Assembly: GCF_001640805.2 (NCBI RefSeq)
Contig: NC_066851.1
Span: forward strand, 10,623,550 to 10,687,549
DNA length: 64,000 nt
Direction: 5' to 3'
Source of the DNA: Lates calcarifer
Taxonomy: Eukaryota; Chordata; Actinopteri; Centropomidae
The translations under genes were made by a program, and so were the position numbers. Each line of letters starts with the position of its first letter. Position 1 is the first letter of the stretch. Positions 12,230 through 24,150 of the stretch are shown here, one piece after another. The notes under the pieces are model-generated. The model did not search any database and was not told where the DNA came from. It saw nothing but the letters and a program-made list of their open reading frames with translations.

Positions 12230-13097
12230 AATGTCAAATGCGCATCACCACGCATTAGACAAATAAGGCAGTACCTTCAAGTCAAAGGGACTCCCACAGA
12301 GAGTGGCCAGGCTGAAAGATGTTCAAAAACACTGCCTCCAGACTTCGCTGTCATCAGGGTCCATACAGACAGACGAGGCAGGAAGAAAGGCTTCGTGCCG
12401 TCTAAGTTCAGGAGAAAAAGGGACAAGTGAAGAAAGTGAAACAGTGCGAGAGGGGAGCGGGACAGAGAAAACGCATCAGGCAAAGAGGCATCCAGCTAAG
12501 CAAGCTTGCACATTTAGCTGCCCCAGACAGTAAATATCTCATCATGACCCAAACCTCTGAACGGTTCCATGACGGCATGAGAGGAAAATAATCTGTCTTA
12601 TAGAGTCAAATTTTGCCTGGTTGTCTGCAGGATTCTTTAAGCTGTGTAAACTGGGAGAGTGTGCAGACTGCAGGCCTGTGACCTTTCCTGTCTGACACTG
12701 GTCACCTGCTGTCACGTGCGAGGGCTGACCCACAGCAGTGAATGATGGCCGCATACTCTGTTTCACCCCCCTCTGTGACACGCACGTGCTGGTAAATACA
12801 GATGTACGTGCACACGTACACACACACACACACTACTGTACCCACTGAGGAGCGGATAAACCACTCCTCACTCAACAGCACACCAATGTTCCCTCTACTT
12901 CAGGAACATAATAAATCACAAATTAGATGTCTGTGTATTTCGAGGGGGTGGGCATTTTGAAAAGCACTGGTCCAGTGCTTAATTTGATTCTTAATGGAAG
13001 GCAAAATTTCCAGAGGAAAACTTTCATTGGGCACAAAATGACTTTCCTTAGTTTTCACTTTCTTACACTGAGAGAGATTGAGATTGATAAATGCTGG

Positions 13098-13129
13098 CAG
13101 AGCAGTGCCAGCCCATGCATGGTCTACCT
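13098..13129 (+). repeat. Left arm of a distant perfect inverted repeat
   Basis: These 32 bases are the exact reverse complement of 13746-13777, about 620 bp away. The core is CCAGCCCATGCATGG. Flanks do not match beyond the arms. The arm also contains GCTGGCA/TGCCAGC, a small internal inverted repeat. I do not recognise the sequence as a transposon end. Confidence 0.9.
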
Positions 13130-13745
13130 CATTTAACTGATTTCTGTAATTTCCCTGCTAAACAGTGAATAATAAATGGTTACCTAAACAAATGAAAAAT
13201 AGACCATAGAATAAATTTTGATAATAAGGCTTTTTAAGTTCTTAACCACAAGGCAAAGTGCATTACTTGTCTTATAACCATAAAGTACTCTTTATAGAGT
13301 AATCATTCATGCTTTGAAAGGTTCTGGCAGGATTTTGCCTCACTGGACATCATTAGTACTTCTAGTATATCAAGGATGTTATACTCTGGAAACCACACAA
13401 TACATATATAATCCAAATTACATGATTGTATTATGTTGCATGAATTATACATTTTGGCTCTGTTTAGGAGCAACTGTAAATCTGTAACTCTAATGAAATG
13501 TGTTGGGAAGAGTCCAGATTTGTTAGTCATTTCAGTATCTCTATATCAGCAACCATTTCTGTGTTGCAAAATACTAACATAATTGTTTATGACGTCCACC
13601 CCACATAAAGCATAACTTAAGAGAGGAGAAAACACTTCAAAATGAAATACTTTCAAAATAAAAGTCTCATCACAAAGTCATACTTGATACACAGTGAGTC
13701 AGGGAAATTGTGGTGAGCATGCATCGTCTTCAGTTCATCGTCTTC

Positions 13746-13777
13746 AGGTAGACCATGCATGGGCTGGCACTGCTCTG
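13746..13777 (-). repeat. Right arm of a distant perfect inverted repeat
   Basis: Exact reverse complement of 13098-13129. It abuts the direct repeat and microsatellite at 13776-13905, so two kinds of rearrangement signature meet here. Confidence 0.9.
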
Positions 13778-13839
13778 AGATCTTGTTGGATCTTGTACAT
13801 ATACATATACACACACACACATATACTACATACATACAT

Positions 13840-13889
<50 letters not shown>

Positions 13890-13905
13890 TGAGATCTTGT
13901 TAGAT
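13776..13905. repeat. TA/CA microsatellite between two 16-bp direct repeats
   Basis: A compound microsatellite (TACATA, CACACA, then an uninterrupted TA run ending at about 13887) sits between TGAGATCTTGTTGGAT at 13776-13791 and TGAGATCTTGTTAGAT at 13890-13905, which differ at one base. The flanking duplication resembles a target-site duplication around an inserted repeat-bearing fragment. Replication slippage could give the same picture. Confidence 0.8.
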
Positions 13906-13909
13906 TAGC

Positions 13910-16900
13910 TTGCCTTTTAAAATGACCATATCTCTGATAAAGCATAAACGTACATACACATGATGCAATAATGATCCATCATGATTTTATCATGTAAAAT
14001 ATATTTGAGCTTTTCTCGTGATATCTATATGCATATCTAATGCATTTGAATTAATTTTTTACCCTTGACAAACTTAGAAAGAAAGCTCCTGGATATAGAG
14101 AACCTTGTCGTCTTGTGTGAACAAATGTGATTGGAGATCAGATTCTCCTTTAGATCCTTCTTAAGAATGTCTTCTCTCCTGATAATAAGGCCTGTTGCCC
14201 CTGTGGTGCCACAACAGTGGAGTGACCTTGTTACCAGGGTGCCATGTGTCACAGTGGAGGGGGGTCCCAGAGGGAGAGGATGGGGTGAACAGATCATCTC
14301 CCTGCATGCATGGCACCAGTGTCCTACCCCTCCTGCTCCCACCACAGGCCCAGCACCATAGAGGCCGGTGCAGGGAGAGAAGCAGCTCCAGGCTCCGGAG
14401 AACATGACTCCAATTAAGCTGTGGAAGCCCAGCTCATGCTCCACTGCCTCAGCCCAGTTGTCCTACACAGGAAGACACACAGTCAACCCAGGGAAATGAA
14501 CTCTGTCAGCACAGCCAAGATAGTCACTGAGAGACTTAGATTACGCTTTACAAACAATTTGTAGCAGATAAGGACTCACTGTGATCCATCAAGAAACCGC
14601 AGAATGAAACTGAGTACAAAATTCTGATCTGTGCCATTTTGATAAAATGTTAAACAATAAAAAAAAAAAACAATGAAACTAAAACCACAAGGAAAGAGCA
14701 ACAACAGTGATGACATGTTTCTTGTTTTGAGAGCCCTGGAGAAAAAATTGCTGAGAGTTAAGCACACAGTAATAGATGAGAGCGATTGAGAGGCCTCGTT
14801 TCCCCCTGTGATTAAAAATGTATGTTGCCACACGCAGCCTTTGGTGTGGAACTCTCCCGGAAAAAGGAGCTGGTTAATATTCAGGCCCATGTCTGGCTAA
14901 TGTCTTAAAGTGATAAATAGGAGGGGGTTGCTGCCGTTTGATTGTTCTTCACAGGCAGTCTGGGAGCAGCAGCACAGGGGGATTTAAGGTGGAGGAATCC
15001 TCTCAAAGCTCCTCATTCATTCACTCTCAGACGCCCCATCATTAATTGGGCCTGTCGACATGACTCCTCTGTACCCAGGGCCACTGGCAGCTACCATGGT
15101 GGATGAGCTTTTTAAGACAGTTCAAAAGAGTCCTTGCCTCATGAAAGGCATTCAAATTACATGAAATTGCATTCATGTCAAGCCTTGCAGGCATATTCAT
15201 ACAGTACACTGGCATAATGTCTTGTTTCGTGCCCTGCATATCTGTGTGACTATATAATCGTCCTCTTGGGAGCAAGTCACACTATAAAGAGTATGCTTTA
15301 CAAACTATTAATACATAATGTTTCAATTGCCAAATGACTGCATATATACAGTAAATGCAGCACTGTATGGTGTCAAGGAAATGCAATTCACTTCACTGCA
15401 ATGTAAATATATCAGTCTTGTCTAATTAAAATTGGTGACAGGAATAACTGCCATTATGGAAGATAATATTTCCATAACTTACCTGTTTTGTTTCTTGCTA
15501 AACAGCATGAAATATTCCTCATGAAAATATATTAAAATTGACAGAGAGTCAGTGATATTATCAGTGCAAATAAAGACTGAATGAACAAGGAGGAAAACTT
15601 CACAAGTTGGTCGAAGCATTCAAATGCAGACCACATGTATCTGTATGTTAATCTTTACCTATGGTTAAAAAAAGACTTCTGATCAAGCCTGAGTCTATAA
15701 ATGACTCTGCTACACAGGCTTTATAACTGAAGCACATGATAGACTAAATCTAAGGGGGTAGCTGAACTACAATATGCACAGCAGTTATCCCTTTGGCACA
15801 GTTTCCACTTTGACAGTTATCTCCCTGCTGCTGTGTAAGTATAGCAATGCAGGACAAGGTGAGTCCAGCCTTCAAAACTTTGTGATTTCTACCAATGTGG
15901 AGTTGGAAGGTGATAGCAGAAGGTGGCCAGATTTGGTTCATGATGTCAACCATGTGATACTTTAGTATTTTTAACCATTAGGGGCTGTATATATGTCACG
16001 AAGTACAGCGTGGGCTCTTTTTCAGGGTGGCCATTGGCCTACTTCACTTCCATCCTTGTCTGAGTGTTTCTTCATGCGAGGACTGATAACCCCTATACTT
16101 CAGGAGGAAGAGTTTGACTCTTACTTTAAGGGAATCCTAGCTGCAGTTGGTGATTCTTACTTTTAAAATATTTGGGATTTAAAGACAACTAATGACATTT
16201 ACAGGCTTGACATTTTTAGTATGAAATTTACTGAATGCAGTGGATTAGTTAACAGTAGAAGGGCTAGAGGGCACTGATCCTCAGGCTGCACCAGCTCACA
16301 GGTCCTGAACACGTACAGTAAAGCCATCAAATGTTTGACAGATAGCACAGCACTGGGCTGGGATTGAATGTTCCTTGTTTGTCTCCAAATAGGCCTCACG
16401 CAGAGCTCACAATTAGGGCCACAAACAATTCCTGCTGTCTCTATATGCATCTGCTAATCTTTCCAACTCTTGCATTGTCATTCTATGGGTTTTTTCATAT
16501 TAAAACTATCTGCAGTCTCACTCTTTCTCACCCACTCTCACTCTTTACATATTTCACCATCTTTTGCAATCATATACTCATTCAGTATCCTCTCATTACA
16601 TCCTCCCCTCCTCCTCTCCCTGTCGTGGAAGTGGTTTCTGTTATGGCAGTGGGAAGGCTACCCGCAGCGGGAGAGATCCTAATTAACAGCCTATTCATTT
16701 GTGTGGAGCGGAGGGCTCCTGCTTTCTGAGCACTTGTTTTATGGTGGCGCTAGGGAGCCCTGTCCAGGGATTTGGAGGGGGATAATTGCCTTTGCCGCAG
16801 GCTGCAGTAATCTGGTCGGCTAATTCATTATTTTAATAAGTTAGCTTCTCCTCGGGGGTGTGCTAGCTGCGCTGCGCCTCAAACCTTGGTGGTGCACCTC

Positions 16901-19565
16901 GTTATTGTGGCGCTCTTTTACACCGCCGCCCGCACGGGGTTAATAACTGTTATTAGCCTCTCTCCTCAGCCTGCAATTTCTCGTTTAACTGGGGCGATTC
17001 AAACGAAACCTTTGCGAGCATCTAATAATCAACCTCTCTGGAACCAGGGGTAATCCCTATGAAGGGGTCCATATAGTGGAGAGGGGTAATGGATGCAATC
17101 GCCTGAGTGCCTTTGCCTCCGCTCCTTTCATTATGGCTCCTGATGTTGTTTTTGTTGTCGATGCCGATGTTGTTTTTACTCAGTTGCTCCAAAATCATTT
17201 GAGGGGAGAAATATTTGCCTTGAGCAAGAGAAACGGATCAGATTTATACATACAAATAAGATGATCATTAGGTTTGCGTAACTAATGGCTTCATTTAGGC
17301 CATAATCTTCCATCTCTCTAATAGCTACACAGTCAGTAGGATGTGTGCGTGTGTCTGTGAAGAGGCAGGCAGGTTTAATGACTCCAGTGCAGTCAGACAT
17401 TTCGTGCATTGGCTGATTAAAAACCATGTCATTTCAACAGGAAGCGAATAAAAACAGGGCTTTGTGAATAGAAGTATTTGAAAAATCCAATATTGGAGAT
17501 GGTGATGGCTAGATGTTTGAAGGAAGCTGCTGTTAAAATCCAATTATGAGTACAACACAAAGTGGTTAAAGGGTTTTGAATGCACCTATTGGATACATTA
17601 TTTCACTTTGTGACAAAAAGAGATATCCTAATTCACTTTTGAGAGAAAATACAATGTAGACAAGGCAATCCTATTATGTGTCCCTAGATATCTCTGCTTT
17701 GCATCTGCCACTGACAAAGTCTATCACTGTGGCTGAAGAAGACAAAACAATCAGACTGTCCTTAACAGAGGAGTTCAAAACGTTTTGGCTTGTGTGGGCC
17801 ATTTGCATTTCGTTTAGCAATTTAATGCATTTTCATTTCAACATGTATACCAGAGCAAATCACAAATGTTTGCATGTTTCCCCTCCAACTGTATCTTAGT
17901 AACAATCTATCCCAAGTATTTAGTATCCTCTGTGCACTGCAGGAGAGCGAAGGCCTCAGTCCACATGTTCTGTGTGGCTTATGTTCCATCCTGTAGGCTG
18001 GCTTGTTTAGCTGTCATCATGCTGTGACCTGCCAGCCACTGTGAAATGAGCTCCTGGATATTAAAGAGGCTATCTCTTCATCTTTACTTAACCATAGTGG
18101 AGTGACACATCACATGGTCCTGGGCCCTGTAAAGGAGAGGGGCAATAACTTCTAGGATGGAAAATGTTGAAATGTGCGAGGCCATATTCTGTGGTCAGTC
18201 ATATGACTGAAAGAACAACATTTCCACTAATTTGCTTTCTCATCAACCCAACAACAAGCTATTAAATCACCTGAAGTATTGCACAATGTTTATCCAAGAG
18301 AGTGACAGTATACAAATGGCCCTGCGCTATCATTTAGCACTTTTATCTGCATCTAAAAGTTAAACCTGTGCTTAGCCACAGCCCCCTCTGCACACAGGAG
18401 TGGCGGTTGTGCTTCATAAAGTACGCACATGATAGTAAATGACCTGGTTCACTATTAACTATTATCCACTTAATGTCCTTCCTGGCTTGCCACATGTGGA
18501 GCTTTGGCTGAGCGCTGGCCTCTGGGGCTGCCTGGGGCTCGTTCAGGGCCATGGCTTTTCAAAGCCCACACTGCCATCTGCTAAATCAGTGGCCCTGGTC
18601 CTCATCTCAGGGCTGACGTAGCTGCAGCTGGGACAGCAGAGGACCCGCGACTGTCCCACACCCAGGTGTTACCACAGCTTCATGCATATGGATACAAAGA
18701 TTGCTATAGATCTCTGATAACATATGTAGTAGCTGACACACTATTTATAAATGCACTGCTCTGTGGGCAGTATTGCTAAATGCTTTCTGTGCACAGGGAG
18801 GAGTTTCTTTATTGATTTCTTTCCGCTTATGGATATATCTCATTTGACACTCTTCTGTGCGAGGCAGTATTGATCAGCGATATCAGCTGATATTTTTTGA
18901 AGAACTGCTGGAGTGGCATAGCTCAGCCAGCAGCCCTGCCCACCTTAAAGCCGCTCAGCTTAGCATAACTGGCTTCTAATGAGTGGTCCCTCCTCTCATC
19001 ACACAATCCTGAGTCCCCCCCTCCCGCATTCATCAATTCTCATTAGGGAAAATCATCATGTGGAATACCAACTTTTGGCCAATATTCATCACTGTCAGCC
19101 CTCATCCATAGCAGCACAATGACAGAGGCAGGATCTGGGAGTGCCTAAGTAGCACTGACTTAGCTCTTTTATTCCCTAATCTCACCCTCTGTGCTTGTGG
19201 AGCCCAAGCAACTCTCTGCAGTGCACACTCCCTGACAGCAATTACTTTATGCAAAAAGAGTGGAGGAGTTCAGTGAGTGGCGTGAGTGAGAATAAGCCTC
19301 CTCTGAACTCGGGCTGTCGGCAGGCTGCAGCATTCCAATAGGAGCAGCGCGCTTCCCCTGGGCAGTAAAAGGCCAGCGAGGAGGGAGGGGAGGTGGCAGA
19401 GGACAGCTTTGTAGCACTGTGACAGAGATCTTGTTGTGACATCGCCCATCGTTCGGAAAGTATACTGCTGCTGTAATATTCTTACATAATAACAATGAAT
19501 CATTGGTATTATGCTCACACTGAATGGTGATCCCTCCTAAATCAATTCAGACTCATGCATTAATT
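13910..19565. other. Non-coding intergenic DNA
   Basis: No supportable gene. The 135-codon minus-strand frame at 14037-14444 overlaps plus-strand frames and matches nothing I know. The block at 16620-17230 is annotated separately as a candidate regulatory element. The remainder is mixed-composition unique sequence with no clear repeat or RNA gene. Confidence 0.4.
16620..17230. promoter_or_regulatory. Candidate conserved non-coding element
   Basis: About 600 bases of high-complexity sequence with no simple repeats and an unusual density of homeodomain and related words: TCCTAATTAACAG, GGGGATAATTGCC, GGCTAATTCATTATTTTAAT, TTAATAACTGTTATTAGCC, CTAATAATCAACC. Moderate GC with scattered CpG contrasts with the flanks. 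In vertebrates such texture between a developmental nuclear receptor gene and its neighbour often marks an enhancer. Assignment to esrrg is inference, and no alignment was possible. Confidence 0.35.
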
Positions 19566-19569
19566 CACA

Positions 19570-20115
19570 TTTAGTTATTTAATTTATTCACTTTCTTTCA
19601 GAGAGTTTGATGAGAACATTGATACTGCTCTCATACCTGTAATAAAAATGAAGGTACCCCAGCAGCCAGCCAGCTTAGCTTTGTACAAACACTAGGGGAA
19701 ACAGCAAGCCCAACTCTGTCCAATAGTACCAGCACCTCTAAAATTTGTTAATGTGCCATATTATTCCTTGGTTGTATGTTGTCCTGGAGTCTCGTTGTCA
19801 CCCTGAGGTTGCCAGTACAGGAAGTTACTATACACGGCTAAGAACAGTACATACTGTAAATACCTCTGTAAAACAGTATGATGAATGGAACACCAACAAG
19901 AAATGATATGCTGATTAGTGAGTTTTAGCGGTGCTTTTAATGATTTGGTTACCTTTGGACAGAGCCAGGCTAGCTGTTTTGCCATGTTTCCAGTCTTTGT
20001 GCAAAGCTAAGCTAACTGGCTGCTGATTGTAGTTATATAGAGTATTTAGAGTGGTATTGATCGTCTCCCCTTTAACTCTTGGAAACATTCAATATTCTAA
20101 AACTACTATACCTTT
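19570..20115. mobile_element. Fold-back (long inverted repeat) transposon-like element
   Basis: The left part (about 19571-19745: GAGAGTTTGATGAGAACATT, AGCCAGCTTAGCTTTGTACA, GGGGAAACAGC) is an imperfect reverse complement of the right part (about 19915-20080: CCTTTGGACAGAGCCAGGCT, TTTGTGCAAAGCTAAGCTAA, GTGGTATTGATCGTCTCC). The middle contains no coding frame, so this is a non-autonomous fold-back or MITE-like element. I recognise it as a widespread percomorph repeat but do not recall its catalogue name. It is decayed: the arms pair with many mismatches. A half copy follows at 21094-21314. Confidence 0.7.
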
Positions 20116-20119
20116 AAAT

Positions 20120-21090
20120 CACGCCTGCATCTTTCTCCCATTCACTGGCTCCATACCCTTTAGGAGCTTATCTACGTCACAGGCAGATTGCCTTTGCCAG
20201 CACTGTGTCCCCCCTCCTGTAAAAATAGCTTGTGTGTGTCATTCTCATAACGCTAGCAGGATCAATACATTCATTCCCATTTTAGTTGCTCTGCCCCTTT
20301 GCCCACCCACGCCTGAGAATAGGACAGCTTGCAAAACCCAGCCGCCATGTCAGCTAATCACAGCCCTATTGCTTCAGTTGTTCGTGCCCCACCACTGGCC
20401 CACACCGGCTGCCTGCCCAGCGCAGCCAGAGATTTTACCCAGAGGTCAGTGGGCTGGCCAGCTTGTCTCAGTCCAAACTCCCCTCCTGCCAGGTGGATCA
20501 GAGGGAGGCTAGCAGTTCACCTCTCTGCTGAGAAAATGAGATCACACCGCCACAATAGGGGGGCTGCCTTTGGAAGACCTTCATTCCAGGCTACAAGATA
20601 ATAGCAGAAAACCATTTGCATCAACCAAGGGGACATTCTAATAAATCAGACACCGTGATAAATTCTCTTAATGCTTGGCACTAACAGGTGTTAACTGAGT
20701 CTCAGTTATTGTCATTTAGCAGCAGCTACAGCGCTAAAGACAGCTTCTGTGTCTTTTTATGAAAATGTAAATTAGTGCCAACTCTCAACTGTTCCACAGA
20801 TACACAGTCTTTGAATTCAGGCACCTTGTCAAAAAATAAAACATTTATATCTTAAAAATAGATAGATACTGGATATACATGCCCCCACACACACTGGTGG
20901 ATGCAGATTGCATTAGGGAACCTTGGAGGGCAACATATGATGGCCTGAGGCGGTGTCTCTCTGGTTTAGGCATCAGTCACTTCCCTCAGGGCTGCCAGTG
21001 AAAACATAAACAAACAACATTCCTCCTCTGCAGGGGAGCGTTTAAAAAATGATTTAATATAAACTGGTCACAATAATAAAACAGGTATTA
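20120..21090. other. Non-coding spacer between two copies of one repeat
   Basis: No gene supported. A 153-codon plus-strand frame at 20051-20512 starts inside the repeat and has low-complexity proline, cysteine and leucine composition, so I take it as chance in a locally GC-rich patch. Confidence 0.4.
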
Positions 21091-21093
21091 CTG

Positions 21094-21314
21094 TTGTTAC
21101 CTTTGGACAGAGTCAGGCTAGCTGTCTTTCCTTGTTTCAACTCTTTATGCTTTAAGCTAAACTAACTGGCTGCTGGTTACATATTAAGCATACAGACACG
21201 TAAATAGTATTGATCTTCTCCGCCTTTAATTTCTGGCAAGAAAGCTAAGCTAATCGGCTAGTAGCTATAGCTTCAACTGACAGTATTTCCAAAAATGTTG
21301 AACTATTCCTTTAA
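21094..21314 (+). mobile_element. Half copy of the fold-back element
   Basis: Begins at TTGTTACCTTTGGACAGAGT and runs through the GCTAACT and GTATTGATCTTCTCC segments to AACTATTCCTTTAA, the end I expect for the full family. It corresponds only to the right half of the element at 19570-20115, in the same orientation, and the left arm is missing. Confidence 0.7.
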
Positions 21315-21319
21315 GTTCT

Positions 21320-23690
21320 GAGCTGATCTGCTATCTCTGTGGCGTCTTATTGAGGTGAGTGAGGGAATATCCCAGGATGATGGCTGTAAGATCACAAGGA
21401 GATGTATTTCTACCAGAACATGTCATAAAAACCTGTGGTTATTTCCAGTACATCCAGTACAACACGCACAGAAGAACAGCACTACACGTATACATTCAAA
21501 TTATCCAGTAAAGGTTATTCACAATCTCATATGCATCTCAGAGAAACCAGTGCACCAGAGTAGGGGCACATACTGAAGAGACACACACACACGCCTGACA
21601 TAAGTCCTTCATCTCTCAGCGATATAGAGCACCTGAACTTTTTCTGGGTGTGATAGATGGACGGCAGAATATCCCAGAGGGGCCGGTGATTAAACAGGAA
21701 GTAGGGAGAGTTACTGAGCAGACCAGGAGCTGGGCTGACCCCTCCTTCTCAGCCGCTCACTGATCTGCTGCTACAGAGAGTAGAAGAGAGGAGGGAAAGA
21801 ATGAAAGGGAGCCATAGATTATCAATAAAGTCAATATGGCGTTGTGTTACATGTGCCCTCTGACCTAAGCAGGGTTACTAGCTCTGATATCCTTATTGTG
21901 ATATCTGCACGCTAGGATTCAACAAAACTGTTGGAGGATACATTTATTGTAATTATCTATATTCAACATTTAGATGTAGTGTGCTTATCAGGGTTTTTTT
22001 TTCCATTTGCAATGTTCTGGTTAGTGATTGAAAATTATTAACTAGCTCACCAGTTAACCATATCACATAATGATCATCTAATTTCTGTTAAGAGACTCAA
22101 ATGAAATGTTTTCTTCATGGGATGTATTTTTTCACACAGTGAAAATTTCTAAATTGCAGAACAGATAAAAAAAATATTGAGTACGTCATTTTTGTGTGAT
22201 TTTCTTACATTTAGTATGATGTCTCATTTATATGAAATTCTCACATTAGCATGCAGATTATTCAAAAATGATCTTGCAGTCACTTTATCAAAGCATTATC
22301 TCTTCATACCTAATTAGAATTCTAGTCACAGTCAATGAAAAGCTTGTTTCAACATATACCACATCACCACAGCTTCTATACAGTAATGCCACTGAGCTGA
22401 AATCTGTCTTAGACCTGCTACTTTAATTCATCTCCAGCATGCCATGTTTAATTTTTAGCCTTGGCTGCCCACAGGGACTTTAACCCTTTCTGCTGCCTCA
22501 TTTTAATCGGATGCTTTTTTGTTAAATGTTTAACTTAAATTGGGAGCCTCATAAATATTCCAAATCACTCGTCCTGTGTTTGATGAGGAAATGAGCCTCG
22601 TACCCGCCGTGATTCCCCAGGCAGGCAGGCAGGGATGGGGAGGGGGGGAGTGGAAGGGGGGGGACCCTACAACTTAACTCTTGGAACTAGACCTGTGCGG
22701 CACTCTGACAGCCTACATTAGCAAGCGGCAAATTGTTTTAACAATGTGAGGGCCGCCTTTGTGTCGAGATAATGATGATATCTCTTTTCTGTGGCGCTAC
22801 ATGCTACTGAGGTAATCCTAAAGGTCTCTACTGTCATCGCTGCCTGAGAGCACCTTTTATGGTCTAAAGGGACAACAGCTTGTACTGAATATGAATCTCA
22901 CTGCTCTTACATAGACTTTGCATGTAACATGATGATCCCGGGTGATGTTGAAGCTTGTTCACAGGCAAGTTTTAACATATGTTATGTGTTTATATGATTA
23001 CCTAAGACTAGAACTAGTGGCACAAGTCCACAGATATAATGTATTTAATATGGTAGCTTCCTAGCAAAGGTCAAGTAGCTCTGACCTTTGAGTTAGTCAG
23101 ATAGGCCAGGGCCTGTTTCAGAGTTTCTCTCTCTGTCTGTCTGTCTTTCCCTCCCACGGCTCCGTGGTCATTAATCTTCCACACAGGTGCCGAGGACTTC
23201 TGACCCTCTGCTCCACTTCCTCCATTAGCACCATGACAGCTCCACTGTAAGGTTCATATACTCAACCGTATTTCCATCCCTCTTGTCCCCCACCACTTCA
23301 GCTGGTCTGGGAACTAAAATCCACTGTGTCCCCTTCACTCCTCAAAACTTCAATTACACTTGTTTCAGTGCAGCTTTATCATCCAGTCACAGCATTACGC
23401 TCTGTGGTCTAAATTTTATAGCTCAACAGCAATGAAAATATAGCATGTGAACAAAGAGCGTAAAAATAATGACGACATTCTGGCTACTTTTTTTCCACTA
23501 CTGAAGTAAATATACGGTGCAATATATTGAAATCATAACCAGGGCTAATACAGTGATGATTTATTTCCTTCAAACATGAGCTCTAAATAATGTGACTACA
23601 CATGTAACCATAGCTGTTATTCAGTGTGTCCAACAACATGTCCATACAGAAGAAACAAGAGCTGGACATAATCAAAAATTACAAGCACAT
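21320..23690. other. Non-coding intergenic DNA with a candidate conserved element at 22430-22860
   Basis: No gene seen. At 22430-22860 the sequence is complex, with TTTAACCCTTTC, TCATTTTAATCGGATGC and GATAATGATGATATC words, broken by a G-rich run near 22635-22664. It is a possible enhancer on texture only. Confidence 0.3.
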
Positions 23691-23696
23691 CCTGTG

Positions 23697-24150
23697 ATAA
23701 AAGAAGTATTCACATCCTGCCCTTTGAATAAGTAAAATGACCGATACTACAGTGTAAAAATTATCCAGTACAAGTAAAAGCTCTGCATTCAAAGTTCTGT
23801 CAACAAAATGTACTTGAAGTATCAAAAATTTAAGTGCTTGTATGCAGCAGAATGGCCCCAGTCAGAGTATTATTGGATTGGTGCTGATGCACAAAACATA
23901 TAAGAAGCATTTTGATGTTGGTCGAGGTGAAGCTGATTTTAACTATTTTCATTTTAAACTTTTATAATACATGATTATGTTTGAATTTGAAATCTTAATC
24001 TTTAACCTCCCTACTAATTATAGCTGTCAAATAAAAGTCCTGTAGTGTGTAAAAAAAAAGTCCAAGATTTCCCTGAATAATGCAGTGGAGTGTACAGTAA
24101 GTATGAGGGAAATCAAAATTGTATTGTACCTAAGTTACATTACACCACTG
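23697..24150 (+). mobile_element. Dispersed repeat, family ending TTACAT.ACACCACTG (copy A)
   Basis: Runs through AAAATGTACTTGAAGTA, GCAGAATGGCCCCAGTCAGA, TTTGATGTTGGTCGAGGTGA and AGTGGAGTGTACAGTA to an ACACCACTG end. This order matches a very common percomorph non-autonomous DNA repeat, hAT-like by its CCACTG terminus. No coding capacity remains. Other copies lie at 30300-30715 (minus), 44660-45165 (plus, interrupted) and 59855-60075 (plus, partial). Confidence 0.7.

Larger units (their letters stand above)
9700..13090. other. Non-coding intergenic DNA with microsatellites and a candidate conserved element
   Basis: No gene seen. Simple repeats are a TG run at 10724-10752 and a CA run at 12172-12225. 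A 16-bp perfect palindrome lies at 10011-10026. The block at 11560-11730 is compact and non-repetitive, with TAATTAGATTTT, TCTAATCTAG and TAATTAAAATCCTGATTGA words. It looks like a candidate enhancer, without proof of conservation. Confidence 0.3.

Noticed and set aside
13098..13129. Minus-strand ATG-GGC-TGG as a G-patch start
   Set aside because: It is followed by HCSA rather than a glycine-rich loop, and a stop lies just upstream in frame.
14037..14444. 135-codon minus-strand frame with overlapping plus-strand frames
   Set aside because: GC-rich patch with few stops on both strands, no recognisable domain, and no flanking splice signals that fit.
20051..20512. 153-codon plus-strand frame
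   Set aside because: Begins inside a decayed fold-back repeat and has no homology I can recognise.
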